Source: Streptomyces sp. WAC 04229
GTDB lineage: Bacteria > Actinomycetota > Actinomycetes > Streptomycetales > Streptomycetaceae
DNA: 64,000 bases
Reading direction: 5' to 3'
Assembly (NCBI RefSeq): GCF_003947455.1
Contig: NZ_QHJH01000005.1
Coordinates: 50,228 to 114,227, forward strand
A program made the position numbers and the translations under genes. Each line of letters opens with the position of its first letter. The first letter of the stretch is position 1. Positions 10,801 to 20,468 of the stretch are shown one piece after another. The notes under the pieces are model-generated. The model was not told the origin of the DNA. It saw nothing but the letters and a program-made list of their open reading frames with translations, and did no database searches.

Positions 10801-11206
10801 GGCCGCCGCCGAGCTGCTGTCCGCGTACGACGCCCACATGGCCCGGGCCGCCGTGCTCGCCGCGCACCACGTGGACCTGAGCGCCGTACCGCCGCGGCTG
10901 GACCGGGTGGCCGACCTGGCGGGACCCGACCGCCCGGCGCTGGCGGCGCGGGTCGCCGGCGCCGTGCGCGAGCGACTGGAGGCCCGGGAACAGCCCGGCG
11001 ACTCCGCGGTGCTGCTCGCCGAGGCCCGGACGCTGGCCGAGCACGGCGGTCACGCCAGAGGGCTGATGGCCGTGGCCGTCACCGGCGCCCTCGGCGACCG
11101 CGAGGACTGGCCCGCCCCCTGGCGCGCCACGCTGCGCACCCTGCGCCGCCACCCCGTGCCCGACGTGCGCGACGCGGCGCTGGAGGAGACGACGGCCTAC
11201 GAGTGA
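7841..11206 (+). CDS. Large HEAT/ARM-like repeat protein of unknown function
   Basis: 1121 residues, starting MARTAVQYEADSLL. No catalytic motif is recognisable. The sequence is almost wholly Ala/Leu/Arg-rich amphipathic helices in pairs of about 30-40 residues with Pro, Asp or Arg between them, for example DPYVRGHALRVAGSLG and ARTAVGLWLEPPATRDERAARVL. This is the look of HEAT-type superhelical scaffolds. It has no signal peptide or membrane segment, so it is probably cytoplasmic. It follows the wbl gene by 74 bp on the same strand and converges on the desaturase. The function is unknown; a protein-protein or nucleic-acid scaffold is the only reasonable inference. Confidence 0.85.
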   Translation: MARTAVQYEADSLLHALDPLAHPARTRELVVRAGDSDDPRSLLAELETRGAHGRRLAVVAASAAGDTGWIADRIADPDPYVRGHALRVAGSLGVPDAAFETALADAPETTRRALLRAVVAGGRTALADRLVDGVRRDRGDTEATRLLPGCTPPTVARLLPGLLYAVRAWSPLAKRHRAALFDALERELTALPEAPRDTWWRRYAHPVALLAPAEPARVLRLLEEYGPSRLPHELLGALPAFAAADPRRTLRLLPTPAWTAVTGVHRLGRTVLYRLTRHDSPELVAYARILLPYGDLPRLLRALPPARRPALCEAVREGRGAGGAVLVDEPFLEVLPRPHAAREAREAAARARADGAGPFTILAAESFLPVAEVHDRLLAATGHQDADDRARAWRLLVRNAARSGDPAAVTAVLRDMARLANEQDPVRSAALRAAVTVPASLFTEEVADLLDRVATDAVAARDSSPETRRLLSTLALGILREHAAGGTRALVNWALRTLVRISGTTGGADLGRLDRTLRRGQEHQVFEALRPWIEAGAEKSDYGLVFALARAVGPRAAGMPELQDLLWQAVRYGDDTTARTAVGLWLEPPATRDERAARVLAHEPSAAVLAPVRDVLVRRRTDLLDPLLAETPPYGRFLTKGTRWSLPVGAHEVSRWVPRQQLALLRRCAARAADTGLPLHARATALTRAAAVPDGGADLLRRWTGSAEVVLAEAALAALAGTDRAAESLPELLAHAGGDRARVAVYAVTRASRQVRPSVLAGHLRDVLRAPDAKVTGRKEAVRLAAVRLPVPDAAALVAEVYARPGTHRDVRAACVAFTGGLLGHEEVWELLHDAAAGAPVLRAALLRALPMNLPEAHRARYAALVRDVAADPAADPATAILAFQALARWAPWSAEAPGVLAGAVTDLGNRGTWASAANALIGAASSAPHGLTGLLDALTTLAGTEDGEGSDAGETRDRPSRRRIEALVAGLETGGRRPEAVRPAALAAAELLSAYDAHMARAAVLAAHHVDLSAVPPRLDRVADLAGPDRPALAARVAGAVRERLEAREQPGDSAVLLAEARTLAEHGGHARGLMAVAVTGALGDREDWPAPWRATLRTLRRHPVPDVRDAALEETTAYE

Positions 11207-11253
11207 CGGATCCGGTCGCGGTCGGCGTTGTCGCCATCGACTCCGTCGGCCGG

Positions 11254-12228
11254 TCAGCCCGCCGCTCGGGCCGCCATCCGGGCCTTGCGCGCCGCCAGCT
11301 TCTCGTCGAACTTGGCTGCCTCGGCGTCGAGCCCGCCCATGTAGAGACCCAGTTCCTCCTGGGCCCGCACACCCTCCGGGCCGAGTCCGTCGATCTCCAG
11401 GACCTTCAGGAAGCGCAGCACGGGCTGGATCACGTCGTCGTGGTGGATGCGCAGGTTGTAGACCTCGCCGATCGCCATCTGCGCGGCGGCCCGCTCGAAG
11501 CCGGGCATGCCGTGACCGGGCATCCGGAAGTTGACGACCACGTCCCGCACGGCCTGCATGGTGAGGTCGGGCGCGATCTCGAAGGCGGCCTTGAGCAGGT
11601 TCCGGTAGAAGACCATGTGCAGGTTCTCGTCGGTCGCGATGCGGGCCAGCATGCGGTCGCAGACCGGGTCGCCGGACTGGTGGCCGGTGTTGCGGTGCGA
11701 GATGCGGGTGGCCAGCTCCTGGAAGGCGACGTAGGCCACCGAGTGCAGCATCGAGTGCCGGTTGTCCGACTCGAAGCCCTCGCTCATGTGGGCCATCCGG
11801 AACTGCTCCAGCTTGTCCGGGTCGACCGCGCGGGAGGTGAGCAGGTAGTCGCGCATGACGATGCCGTGCCGCCCCTCCTCGGCGGTCCAGCGGTGCACCC
11901 AGGTGCCCCAGGCGCCGTCACGGCCGAAGAGGCTGGCGATCTCGTGGTGGTAGCTGGGGAGGTTGTCCTCCGTCAGCAGGTTCACCACGAGCGCGATCCG
12001 GCCGATCTCGGTGACCTTCGACTGCTCCTTCTCCCAGGCTTCGCCGTCCTCGAAGATCCCCGGGAAGTTCCGTCCGTCGGTCCACGGCACGTACTCGTGC
12101 GGCATCCAGTCCTTGGCGACCTTCAGATGCCGGTTGAGTTCGGTCTCGACCACTTCCTCCAGCGCGTACAGCAGCCGGGCGTCGGTCCAGTCGGCGGAGG
12201 AGCCGAGGTGCGGGGAGACGATCGTCAC
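11254..12228 (-). CDS. Acyl-[acyl-carrier-protein] desaturase, DesA type
   Basis: 324 residues, a normal length for the soluble di-iron acyl-ACP desaturase family. It introduces a double bond into a saturated acyl chain using ferredoxin-supplied electrons and oxygen. Di-iron ligand motifs are visible at EEGRH (117-121) and DENLH (200-204), with an earlier Glu at E87 or E96 (TEDNLPSYHHE). The start MTIVSPHLGSS fits the family. The region upstream of the gene, 55-110 bp from the start, carries a conspicuous tandem array of palindrome-like boxes (12285-12330), so a dedicated repressor probably tunes membrane unsaturation. Convergent with the repeat-protein gene. Confidence 0.93.
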   Translation of the reverse strand: MTIVSPHLGSSADWTDARLLYALEEVVETELNRHLKVAKDWMPHEYVPWTDGRNFPGIFEDGEAWEKEQSKVTEIGRIALVVNLLTEDNLPSYHHEIASLFGRDGAWGTWVHRWTAEEGRHGIVMRDYLLTSRAVDPDKLEQFRMAHMSEGFESDNRHSMLHSVAYVAFQELATRISHRNTGHQSGDPVCDRMLARIATDENLHMVFYRNLLKAAFEIAPDLTMQAVRDVVVNFRMPGHGMPGFERAAAQMAIGEVYNLRIHHDDVIQPVLRFLKVLEIDGLGPEGVRAQEELGLYMGGLDAEAAKFDEKLAARKARMAARAAG

Positions 12229-12284
12229 GGAGAACTCCAGGGGACGTGCGACAGTGCGGAGCGACCGGCGAGCGGTGCCGGGAA

Positions 12285-12330
12285 CCTACGGGATCGTAGG
12301 CTACGAAACCGTAGGTTACGAGGGCGTAGG
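12285..12330. promoter_or_regulatory. Tandem CGTAGG operator-like array upstream of the desaturase
   Basis: CGTAGG occurs at 12295, 12310 and 12325, exactly 15 bp apart. The inverted form CCTACG is at 12285-12290. Within the array CGTAGGCTACG (12295-12305) is a perfect odd-length palindrome and CGTAGGTTACG (12310-12320) is one mismatch from it. The array sits 57 bp upstream of the desaturase start. Regular spacing suggests cooperative binding of a dimeric regulator (TetR type, for example). No known regulator is assigned. Confidence 0.6.
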
Positions 12331-12434
12331 TTAAACGCACTGTAAAGGCCGCTGATCAGCCACTGTCCCGCAGGGCCCGGAAAGGCACCGAGACACGCAG
12401 GTCCCGGGGCCGGACGGGTGACGTGCCGGCGAGT

Positions 12435-13211
12435 TCAGGCGTACAGCTCCCGTATCCGGACCGAGAGGCATGTCACACAGCCTTCGAGCTTCTCGAACTC
12501 GCCGATGTCGACGAGTACGGGTTCGTGGCCGAGGTCGGCCAGCAGCTCCGCCGTCTTCGGCGCGCTCGCCGCCATCAGCAGCCTGTCCCCGCCGAGCAGC
12601 ACCACGTGCGCCCCCGACTCCTCCGGCACCGGCAGGAAGCGCGGGTAGAGCGACGGCACGTCGGTCTGCGGGATGTGCCCGATCACCGTGCCATCCGGCA
12701 GCGCGGTCACCGCCGACTTCAGGTGCAGCACTTTGCTCACCGGCACGGCGACGACCCGGGCGCCCAGCGGCTCGAACGCGGCCCGCACCTGCTGCACCCC
12801 GGCCGCGTTGGTGCGCCCGCCGCGCCCGACGTAGATCGTGTCGCCGACCTTCAGGACGTCGCCGCCGTCCAGGGTGCCGGGCTCCCAGACCCAGTTGACC
12901 GAGCAGCCGAGCCGGGCCACGGCCTCCTCGACGCCGGCCGTCTCCGCCCGCCGGGACTCCGCGCCGGGCCGCGTGATCAGGGCGACGTTGCGGTACATGA
13001 CGACCGTGTCCTCGACGAACACCGAGTCGGGGCAGTCGTCGGCGGGGTCCACCTCCAGCGTCTCCCAGCCGTTGGCCCCCAGGGCCTCGACGTAGGCGTC
13101 CCACTGCTCGACCGCCAGGGCGTGGTCGACCGGCTCCCGCTCGACGTGGGTCACCAGGCCTTCGGCGAGCCTGGAGCTTGGGCGGCGGACGAGGGCCTTC
13201 TTGCTGGGCAC
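12435..13211 (-). CDS. ddaH: N(G),N(G)-dimethylarginine dimethylaminohydrolase
   Basis: 258 residues, the usual length for dimethylargininase, which hydrolyses methylated arginines to citrulline and methylamines. Catalytic His163 (KVLHLKSAV) and nucleophile Cys248 (GCVTCLS) are present, with the substrate-guanidine acidic region DCPDSVFVEDT at 59-69. It belongs to the guanidino-group-modifying superfamily with arginine deiminase. S. coelicolor is known to carry this enzyme. The start MPSKKALVRRP fits the family. It is 96 bp downstream of the UvrA-like gene on the same strand and could be read through from it. Confidence 0.93.
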   Translation of the reverse strand: MPSKKALVRRPSSRLAEGLVTHVEREPVDHALAVEQWDAYVEALGANGWETLEVDPADDCPDSVFVEDTVVMYRNVALITRPGAESRRAETAGVEEAVARLGCSVNWVWEPGTLDGGDVLKVGDTIYVGRGGRTNAAGVQQVRAAFEPLGARVVAVPVSKVLHLKSAVTALPDGTVIGHIPQTDVPSLYPRFLPVPEESGAHVVLLGGDRLLMAASAPKTAELLADLGHEPVLVDIGEFEKLEGCVTCLSVRIRELYA

Positions 13212-13307
13212 GCGGGGCCTTCCGTATCGGCGCTGTCGGTTCCGGCGCCCGTGGTCCGGCGCCGGTTCGCCATCATGCAGCGGGGACGCGTGCGGACGGA
13301 ACCCCCG

Positions 13308-15566
<2,259 letters not shown>

Positions 15567-15576
15567 GCGAGGGACG

Positions 15577-17202
15577 CTAGGCGGGATACCCGACAGCTTC
15601 TGGCTGGATTTCCCGCAGTTCTCCCTCCTCGAACAGCAGCCAGCGGGTGATGCCCAGCGACTCCAGGAACGGCATGTCGTGGCTGGCCACGATCAGCGCC
15701 CCCTCGTAGGACTCCAGGGCGGTGGTGAGCTGGCGCACGCTCGCCATGTCCAGGTTGTTCGTCGGCTCGTCCAGCATCAAGAGCTGCGGCGCGGGCTCGG
15801 CCAGCATCAGCGCGGCCAGCGCCGCCCGGAAGCGTTCACCGCCGGAGAGCGTCGCCGCCTTCTGGTCGGCGCGGGCGCCCCGGAACAGGAAGCGGGCCAG
15901 TCGCGCCCGGATGCGGTTGTTGGTGGCCCCCGGTGCGAACCGGGCCACGTTCTCGGCGACGGTCAGCTCCCCGTCGAGCACGTCGAGGCGCTGGGGCAGG
16001 AACCGCAGCGGTACGTGCGCCGTCGCCTCGCCCGCGACCGGCGCCAGTTCCCCGGCGACCGTCCGCAGCAGCGTGGTCTTGCCCGCGCCGTTGCGCCCGA
16101 TCAGCGCGATCCGCTCGGGGCCGTGCAGATCGAAGCCGCCCTCCACCCGCGCGCCGTACCGGAGTTCCAGGTCGCGCAGGGTGAGCACGGACCGGCCCGG
16201 CGGTACGGCCGTGTACGGCAGGTCGACGCGGATCTCGTCGTCGTCCCGCACGGCCTCCACGGCGTCGTCGAGGCGCTCCCTGGCCTCGGCGAGCTTCTCC
16301 TCGTGCATGATGCGGTGCTTGCCCGCGGACTCCTGCGCCGCGCGCTTGCGCGCCCCCATGACGATCTTCGGTTCGCGCTTCTGGTCCCACATCTTCTGGC
16401 CGTACCGCTTGCGGCGGGCCAGTTTGACCTGGGCGTCGGCCAGTTCCCTCTTCTGCTTGCGCAGATCGGACTCGGCGACCCGCACCATGCGCTCGGCCGC
16501 GTCCTGCTCCACGGCCAGCGCCTCCTCGTACGCCGAGAGGTTCCCGCCGTACCAGGTGATGCCGCCGGAGCGCAGGTCGGCGATCTGGTCGACCAGTTCC
16601 AGCAGTTCCCGGTCGTGGCTGACCACGACCAGCACGCCCGGCCAGGAGGTGACGGCCGCGTACAGGCGCCTGCGGGCGTACAGGTCGAGGTTGTTGGTGG
16701 GCTCGTCCAGGAGCAGGACGTCGGGCCGGCGCAGCAGCAGCGCGGCCAGCCGCAGCAGTACCGACTCGCCGCCCGAGACCTCGCCGACGGTGCGGTCGAG
16801 CCCCACGTGGCCCAGCCCGAGTTCGCCGAGGGTGGCGAGGGCGCGCTCCTCGACGTCCCAGTCGTCGCCGACCGTCTCGAAGTGCTCCTCGGCCACGTCA
16901 CCGGCCTCGATGGCGTGCAGCGCGGCCCGGCGCGCGGCGATGCCGAGCGCCTCGTCGACCCGCAGCGCGGTGTCGAGGGTGACGTTCTGCGGCAGGTGGC
17001 CGACCTCGCCGGTGACGCGGACGAGGCCGTCGGCGGGCGTGAGCTGCCCGGCGATCAGCTTCAACAGGGTGGACTTGCCCGCCCCGTTGACGCCGACGAG
17101 CCCGGTCCTGCCGGGGCCGAAGGCGGTGTCGAGTCCCTCGAAGACGGGCGTGCCGTCGGGCCAGGCGAAGGACAGGGACGTACAAGTGATGGATGTAGAC
17201 AT
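15577..17202 (-). CDS. ABC-F family ribosome-associated ATPase
   Basis: 541 residues with two ABC domains and no membrane segment. Walker A sites are GVNGAGKST (37) and GRNGAGKTT; Walker B sites are LLDEPTNNLD and MLDEPTNNLD; both signatures (VSGGES, LSGGERF) are present. A long, highly basic interdomain linker (KQKRELADAQVKLARRKRYG onward) reaches the ribosomal P/E site in this family. Such proteins rescue antibiotic-stalled ribosomes or regulate translation. I recall the S. coelicolor counterpart as SCO6720 (named Are5sc in the literature), from memory only. Its leader has a good promoter, a tiny upstream ORF and an intrinsic terminator, supporting drug-inducible expression. GGAG lies 7 nt before the ATG. 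Confidence 0.93.
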   Translation of the reverse strand: MSTSITCTSLSFAWPDGTPVFEGLDTAFGPGRTGLVGVNGAGKSTLLKLIAGQLTPADGLVRVTGEVGHLPQNVTLDTALRVDEALGIAARRAALHAIEAGDVAEEHFETVGDDWDVEERALATLGELGLGHVGLDRTVGEVSGGESVLLRLAALLLRRPDVLLLDEPTNNLDLYARRRLYAAVTSWPGVLVVVSHDRELLELVDQIADLRSGGITWYGGNLSAYEEALAVEQDAAERMVRVAESDLRKQKRELADAQVKLARRKRYGQKMWDQKREPKIVMGARKRAAQESAGKHRIMHEEKLAEARERLDDAVEAVRDDDEIRVDLPYTAVPPGRSVLTLRDLELRYGARVEGGFDLHGPERIALIGRNGAGKTTLLRTVAGELAPVAGEATAHVPLRFLPQRLDVLDGELTVAENVARFAPGATNNRIRARLARFLFRGARADQKAATLSGGERFRAALAALMLAEPAPQLLMLDEPTNNLDMASVRQLTTALESYEGALIVASHDMPFLESLGITRWLLFEEGELREIQPEAVGYPA

Positions 17203-17317
17203 ACGGGTCTCCGCGGTTGCTTGAAGCCGTCAGGGGCAAACGCGTATCGAGACACCGGGAGGGCGGCGACCGCCGTCGGACGAGAGAAGGAGGAGCCCCG
17301 GGGGAGTGCCGGGCATG

Positions 17318-17347
17318 AAAAAAGCCCTGCTCCGCGAAGGGACGGCT
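17318..17347 (-). terminator. Intrinsic terminator (attenuator) in the ABC-F leader
   Basis: Read on the minus strand, AGCCGTCCCT and AGGGCT can pair around a GC-rich loop and are followed immediately by six T residues (17323-17318). A U-tract terminator is rare in this GC-rich DNA. It lies 116 bp before the ABC-F start and downstream of the promoter, the place expected for conditional premature termination. Confidence 0.65.
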
Positions 17348-17408
17348 CGAACGCCGAGGTCGCACGCTGCGTACACACACGTGAGGTGTATCGCGGTGTC
17401 TCAGGACC

Positions 17409-17420
17409 TCAGACGAGCAA
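17409..17420 (-). CDS. Candidate three-codon leader peptide (M-L-V) of the ABC-F gene
   Basis: TTG CTC GTC TGA at 17420-17409 is preceded by GGAGAAGG (17431-17424), with GGAG 7 nt from the TTG. It sits between the promoter and the attenuator. The stop codon lies in a self-complementary stretch (GTCT...AGAC), so a ribosome paused here could change leader folding. Short leader peptides of this kind control many ABC-F and erm genes. Translation is inferred, not shown. Confidence 0.4.
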   Translation of the reverse strand: MLV

Positions 17421-17457
17421 CGTCCTTCTCCAATCGGCGGCAACAGAAGCGATATAC

Positions 17458-17486
17458 ACCGTACGAGGGACCGGATGCGCTGTCAA
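17458..17486 (-). promoter_or_regulatory. Vegetative-type promoter of the ABC-F leader
   Basis: On the minus strand a perfect -35 TTGACA (17486-17481), a 17-nt spacer and -10 TACGGT (17463-17458). Transcription would begin near 17452, about 250 nt before the ABC-F start, giving a long leader that contains the small ORF and the terminator. It overlaps the upstream region of the divergent GPP34 gene. Confidence 0.7.
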
Positions 17487-17528
17487 CGCATTTCCGCGGA
17501 CCCGCTCCCACGGCCCCGAGGAGGCCCC

Positions 17529-18212
17529 GTGCCCAACGGCCCGCTCTCACTGCCCGCCCGGCTCTGCCTGCTGGCCTGGGACCCCACGAGGTCCGGGGCC
17601 GCGGACACCGCCCGGGTCCACCACCTGGTGCGCGCCGGCGCGCTCACCGAACTGGCCCGGCGCGGCCTGCTCACGGACGACGACGGCATCGCCACCCCCG
17701 TCGACCTGGACTCCCGCACCGGGGACGCCGTCCTCGACGGGCTGCTCGAGCTGGTCCGCGAGTCCTTGCCGCACCGGTGGCGGACGTGGGTCGCGCTGCA
17801 CGCGCGCGTCACCTTCGACGCCGTCCGGGAGCAACTGGTGGCCGAGGGCTACCTGCGGGCCGAGAAGAAGCGGGTGCTCGGAGTGTTCCCGTCCGTGGAG
17901 CACGTCCTGGCGCGCCCGGCCGTGGCGAAGGCGCTCCGCGAGGAGACGCGGGAGGTCCTGGCGGGCAGGATCCCGGCCGGGGAGGTGTCCGAGCGCGACG
18001 CGGCCGCGGCCGTGCTCGTCGCCGCCGCGGCACCCGGCCTCCCGGCAGGCGTCGGACACCGCGCGGCCGGCGGTGGGTGCGGCGAGGAGCGCATCGCCGA
18101 ACTGACCGAGCGGGGCGGGACGGCGGCACCCGGGCTGCGGAAGATCGTGGAAGAGGTCTGGGGCGCGTTGAGCGCGGAGAGCGCCCGGGCCGTGGCGTCG
18201 TCGGGGCGCTGA
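17529..18212 (+). CDS. GPP34-family phosphoprotein
   Basis: 227 residues from the GTG at 17529, chosen for the GAGGAGG site 5 bases upstream and because PNGPLSLPARLCLLAWDP is the usual N-terminus. The LPxRLxLLAxD start, a winged-helix-like middle (GLLTDDDGIATP) and the segment LVAEGYLRAEKKRVLGVFP match the bacterial relatives of Golgi phosphoprotein 3. Eukaryotic members bind phosphoinositides; Streptomyces carry several copies whose role is unknown. No signal peptide. It is convergent with ssgD and divergent from the ABC-F gene. Confidence 0.85.
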   Translation: MPNGPLSLPARLCLLAWDPTRSGAADTARVHHLVRAGALTELARRGLLTDDDGIATPVDLDSRTGDAVLDGLLELVRESLPHRWRTWVALHARVTFDAVREQLVAEGYLRAEKKRVLGVFPSVEHVLARPAVAKALREETREVLAGRIPAGEVSERDAAAAVLVAAAAPGLPAGVGHRAAGGGCGEERIAELTERGGTAAPGLRKIVEEVWGALSAESARAVASSGR

Positions 18213-18250
18213 GGGCGGGGCGCGGAGGCGCGCCGGGGGGCGACGGCCGG

Positions 18251-18667
18251 TCAGCGGCTGCCGCGCAGCAGCTCCGCCAGGTCGTGCTCCAGGTCCAGGT
18301 GGAGATGCTCCATGCCGACGGGCACCAGCTCGCCCGTGGCCGCCAGGAACCGGCGCAGCTCGCCGGAACGCACGTGGATCACGGCGGTGCCCTCGGGCGC
18401 GTGGAACTCCAGGACGGTCCGGTCGTACCCGTACGGGCGCACCCGCACGTCGCCGTGGCCGTCCGGCTCCCGCATCCCCGCGATCAGCAGCTCGCGGGAG
18501 AAGGTCCAGCAGACCTCCACGCCCTCCAGGGTGGCCGGAGCCGGGAAGGTCATGCGGACGGCGAAGGGGTCGCCGCGGTCGTAGTGCAGGGTGGCGGGAA
18601 TGCTCGGCATGCGCGGTGCGGCGGCGACGAGACGCGCCTCGACCGGCTGCTCGATGACGGTGGACAA
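18251..18667 (-). CDS. ssgD: SsgA-like cell-division and cell-wall protein, probably SsgD
   Basis: 138 residues from a TTG at 18667 behind GAGGGAGCAAGG. The mature part (TVIEQPVEARLVAA, then YDRGDPFAVRMTFP, VCWTFSRELLIAGM, GDVRVRPYG and LEFHAPEGTAVIHV) matches the SALP family found only in morphologically complex actinomycetes. These proteins guide septum placement, peptidoglycan maintenance and spore separation. Synteny suggests SsgD, recalled in S. coelicolor as affecting the lateral wall. An upstream ATG at 18757 would add 30 residues that do not fit the family. The name rests on gene order and should be checked against the other SALPs. Confidence 0.88.
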   Translation of the reverse strand: MSTVIEQPVEARLVAAAPRMPSIPATLHYDRGDPFAVRMTFPAPATLEGVEVCWTFSRELLIAGMREPDGHGDVRVRPYGYDRTVLEFHAPEGTAVIHVRSGELRRFLAATGELVPVGMEHLHLDLEHDLAELLRGSR

Positions 18668-18901
18668 CGCCTTGCTCCCTCGTGACGGCTGGACGGGCTC
18701 TCGGGGTGGTGCGGGCCGGGCACTTGAAGAGACGTTGGAAACAGCCGATCCGTGCACACGAGCATCGAGTGACCTCTGTCACCGCGTTCATGCCCCGGCG
18801 TGACACGGCTCTCCTCGCCCGCCCCGTACGGCACTTGCGCCACGCGCGTGCCGGGCAGGTCCTCTGGACGGCTCACCCCCGGTGGGCTAGCTTCGCCCGC
18901 C

Positions 18902-20038
18902 ATGAGGCGCTTGGGAACCACGCGACGCACGGTACGGCCGATTCGAACCGCTCGCGGACGCCCGGGGCGCGGGGCGCTCGCGGTGGCGGTCTGCGCGGCG
19001 GCGCTGGCCGCGCTGACGACCGTACCGGCGCAGGCCGGTCAGCCGTCGCACGGGGAGCGGACCCGGCCGCACTGGGAACTCAAGGACACCGGGGCGCCCG
19101 ACGCCCGGTTCCGTGGGCTCGCCGCCGTCAGCCGGCACACCGCGTGGCTGGCCGGCTCCGGGGGCACCGTCCTGCGCACCACCGACGGGGGTGACACCTG
19201 GCGGGACGTCTCCCCGCCGGGCGCCGGCGACCTGGAGTTCCGGGACGTCGAGGCCTTCGACGCCCGCCGGGCCGTGGTCCTCGCCATCGGCGAGGGCGAG
19301 GCGTCCCGGGTCTACCGCACCGCCGACGGCGGAGCCACCTGGACGGAGTCCTTCCGCAACACCGACGCGCAGGCCTTCTACGACTGCCTCACCTTCTTCG
19401 ACTCCCGGCACGGACTCGCCATGAGCGACCCGGTGGACGGGAGGTTCCGCATCCTGTCCACCCGCGACGGAGGCCGCTCCTGGAAGGTGCTCCCGGACCG
19501 GGGCATGCCGGCCGCGCAGGACGGCGAGGCCGGGTTCGCGGCCAGTGGCCAGTGCCTGGTCTCCGCCGGCCCGCGGGACGTGTGGCTGGCCACCGGCGGG
19601 GCCGCACGCGCGCGTGTGCTGCACTCCGCCGACCGGGGACTGACCTGGACGGCCACCGACGCGCCGATCCCGGCGGGCGACCCGGCGCGGGGCGTCTTCG
19701 CCCTCGCCTTCCGCGACCGGGCCCACGGCCTCGCGGTCGGCGGCGACTACCGCCCCGACCAGAGTCCGCCGCGGGCGGCGGCACGGACCGCGGACGCCGG
19801 CCGCACCTGGCGGCCCGCCGACGGACCGCCGCCGGCCTACCGTTCCGGCGTCGCCTGGCTCCCGCACAGCCGCACCGCCGCCCTCGCGGTCGGCCCCACC
19901 GGCACCGACCTCACCACGGACGCCGGCCGGACCTGGCGCACCGTCGACTCCGGCTCCTACGACACCGTGGACTGCACGCCCGACCTGGGCTGTTGGGCCG
20001 CGGGCGAGCAGGGCAGGGCCGCCCGCCTGGAGTGGTGA
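18902..20038 (+). CDS. Secreted BNR/YCF48-type beta-propeller protein
   Basis: 378 residues from the ATG at 18902. A long basic N-terminus is followed by a hydrophobic segment (GALAVAVCAAALAALTTVP) and an AxA site, so it is exported. The mature part has repeated Asp-box motifs: TTDGGDTWR, TADGGATWT, TRDGGRSWK, SADRGLTWT, TADAGRTWR and TTDAGRTWR, the signature of BNR/photosynthesis-assembly-like propellers. Four cysteines (near residues 161, 217, 359 and 364) may form disulfides. Streptomyces homologues are often called oxidoreductases without proof. Transcribed divergently from ssgD over 234 bp. Confidence 0.88.
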   Translation: MRRLGTTRRTVRPIRTARGRPGRGALAVAVCAAALAALTTVPAQAGQPSHGERTRPHWELKDTGAPDARFRGLAAVSRHTAWLAGSGGTVLRTTDGGDTWRDVSPPGAGDLEFRDVEAFDARRAVVLAIGEGEASRVYRTADGGATWTESFRNTDAQAFYDCLTFFDSRHGLAMSDPVDGRFRILSTRDGGRSWKVLPDRGMPAAQDGEAGFAASGQCLVSAGPRDVWLATGGAARARVLHSADRGLTWTATDAPIPAGDPARGVFALAFRDRAHGLAVGGDYRPDQSPPRAAARTADAGRTWRPADGPPPAYRSGVAWLPHSRTAALAVGPTGTDLTTDAGRTWRTVDSGSYDTVDCTPDLGCWAAGEQGRAARLEW

Positions 20039-20110
20039 CGCCGGACGGGGAGGGGTGCCGGTCCGCGATGCGGGTACCCGCTCGCCGAACGTGAGAGGAA
20101 GTGAGCGGAC

Positions 20111-20440
20111 ATGCCGCGCGGTTCCAGCACCAAACGCGAACGTCAGTACGAGCACATCAAGGACAGCGCCGAGGACCGCGGCGAGAGCACCGGCCGCGCC
20201 AAGGAGATCGCGGCCCGGACGGTCAACAAGGAGCGCGCCCGGTCGGGCGAGTCGAAGACCGCCAGCCGCACGTCCACCCGCGACATGTCGCCGGGCGAGC
20301 GGGGCGGCCGGCGGTCCGGTCGGGGCGAGGGACCGCAGGGGCCCACGTACGACCAGCTCTACGAAGAGGCCAAGCGCCGCAACGTGCACGGCCGTTCGAG
20401 CATGAACAAGAGCGATCTGCGACGCGCCCTCGGCAAGTGA
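20111..20440 (+). CDS. Small basic protein with a SAP/Rho-N-like C-terminus
   Basis: 109 residues, highly charged and low in hydrophobics. The N-terminal part (KRERQYEHIKDSAEDRGES, then AKEIAARTVNKERAR) resembles the family labelled plasmid stabilisation protein in Streptomyces. The last 35 residues (TYDQLYEEAKRRNVHGRSSMNKSDLRRALGK) look like a SAP or Rho N-terminal helix-extended-loop-helix DNA-binding unit. It probably binds nucleic acid; no partner toxin or partition gene is nearby. GTGAGAGGAAGTGAG precedes the ATG. Confidence 0.82.
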   Translation: MPRGSSTKRERQYEHIKDSAEDRGESTGRAKEIAARTVNKERARSGESKTASRTSTRDMSPGERGGRRSGRGEGPQGPTYDQLYEEAKRRNVHGRSSMNKSDLRRALGK

Positions 20441-20468
20441 GCCGTACCGCCCTCCAGGTCCTTTCGGC

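Larger units (their letters stand above)
17203..17528. other. Divergent intergenic region, ABC-F leader / GPP34 promoter
   Basis: 326 bp without a conventional gene. It holds the ABC-F promoter, mini-ORF and attenuator described separately, plus the GPP34 ribosome site at its right end. GGTGTATCGC (17385-17394) and GCGATATACACC (17449-17460) are near-perfect inverted repeats flanking the mini-ORF. An ATG at 17475 is in frame with GPP34 but lies inside the ABC-F -35 region and lacks a ribosome site. Confidence 0.6.

Noticed and set aside
12229..12340. Leader peptide (MRLTYALVTYGFVAY) encoded over the desaturase repeats
   Set aside because: The Tyr/Val periodicity simply reflects the 15-bp DNA repeats, no ribosome site is present, and the frame runs on antisense-style into a different frame of the desaturase.
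17475..17528. ATG at 17475 as the GPP34 start
   Set aside because: It lies in the ABC-F promoter and has no ribosome site; the GTG at 17529 has GAGGAGG.
18769..18782. GTGAC-ctct-GTCAC as a BldD box upstream of ssgD
   Set aside because: The spacing is one base short of the BldD pattern and the central C(A/T)G is absent.
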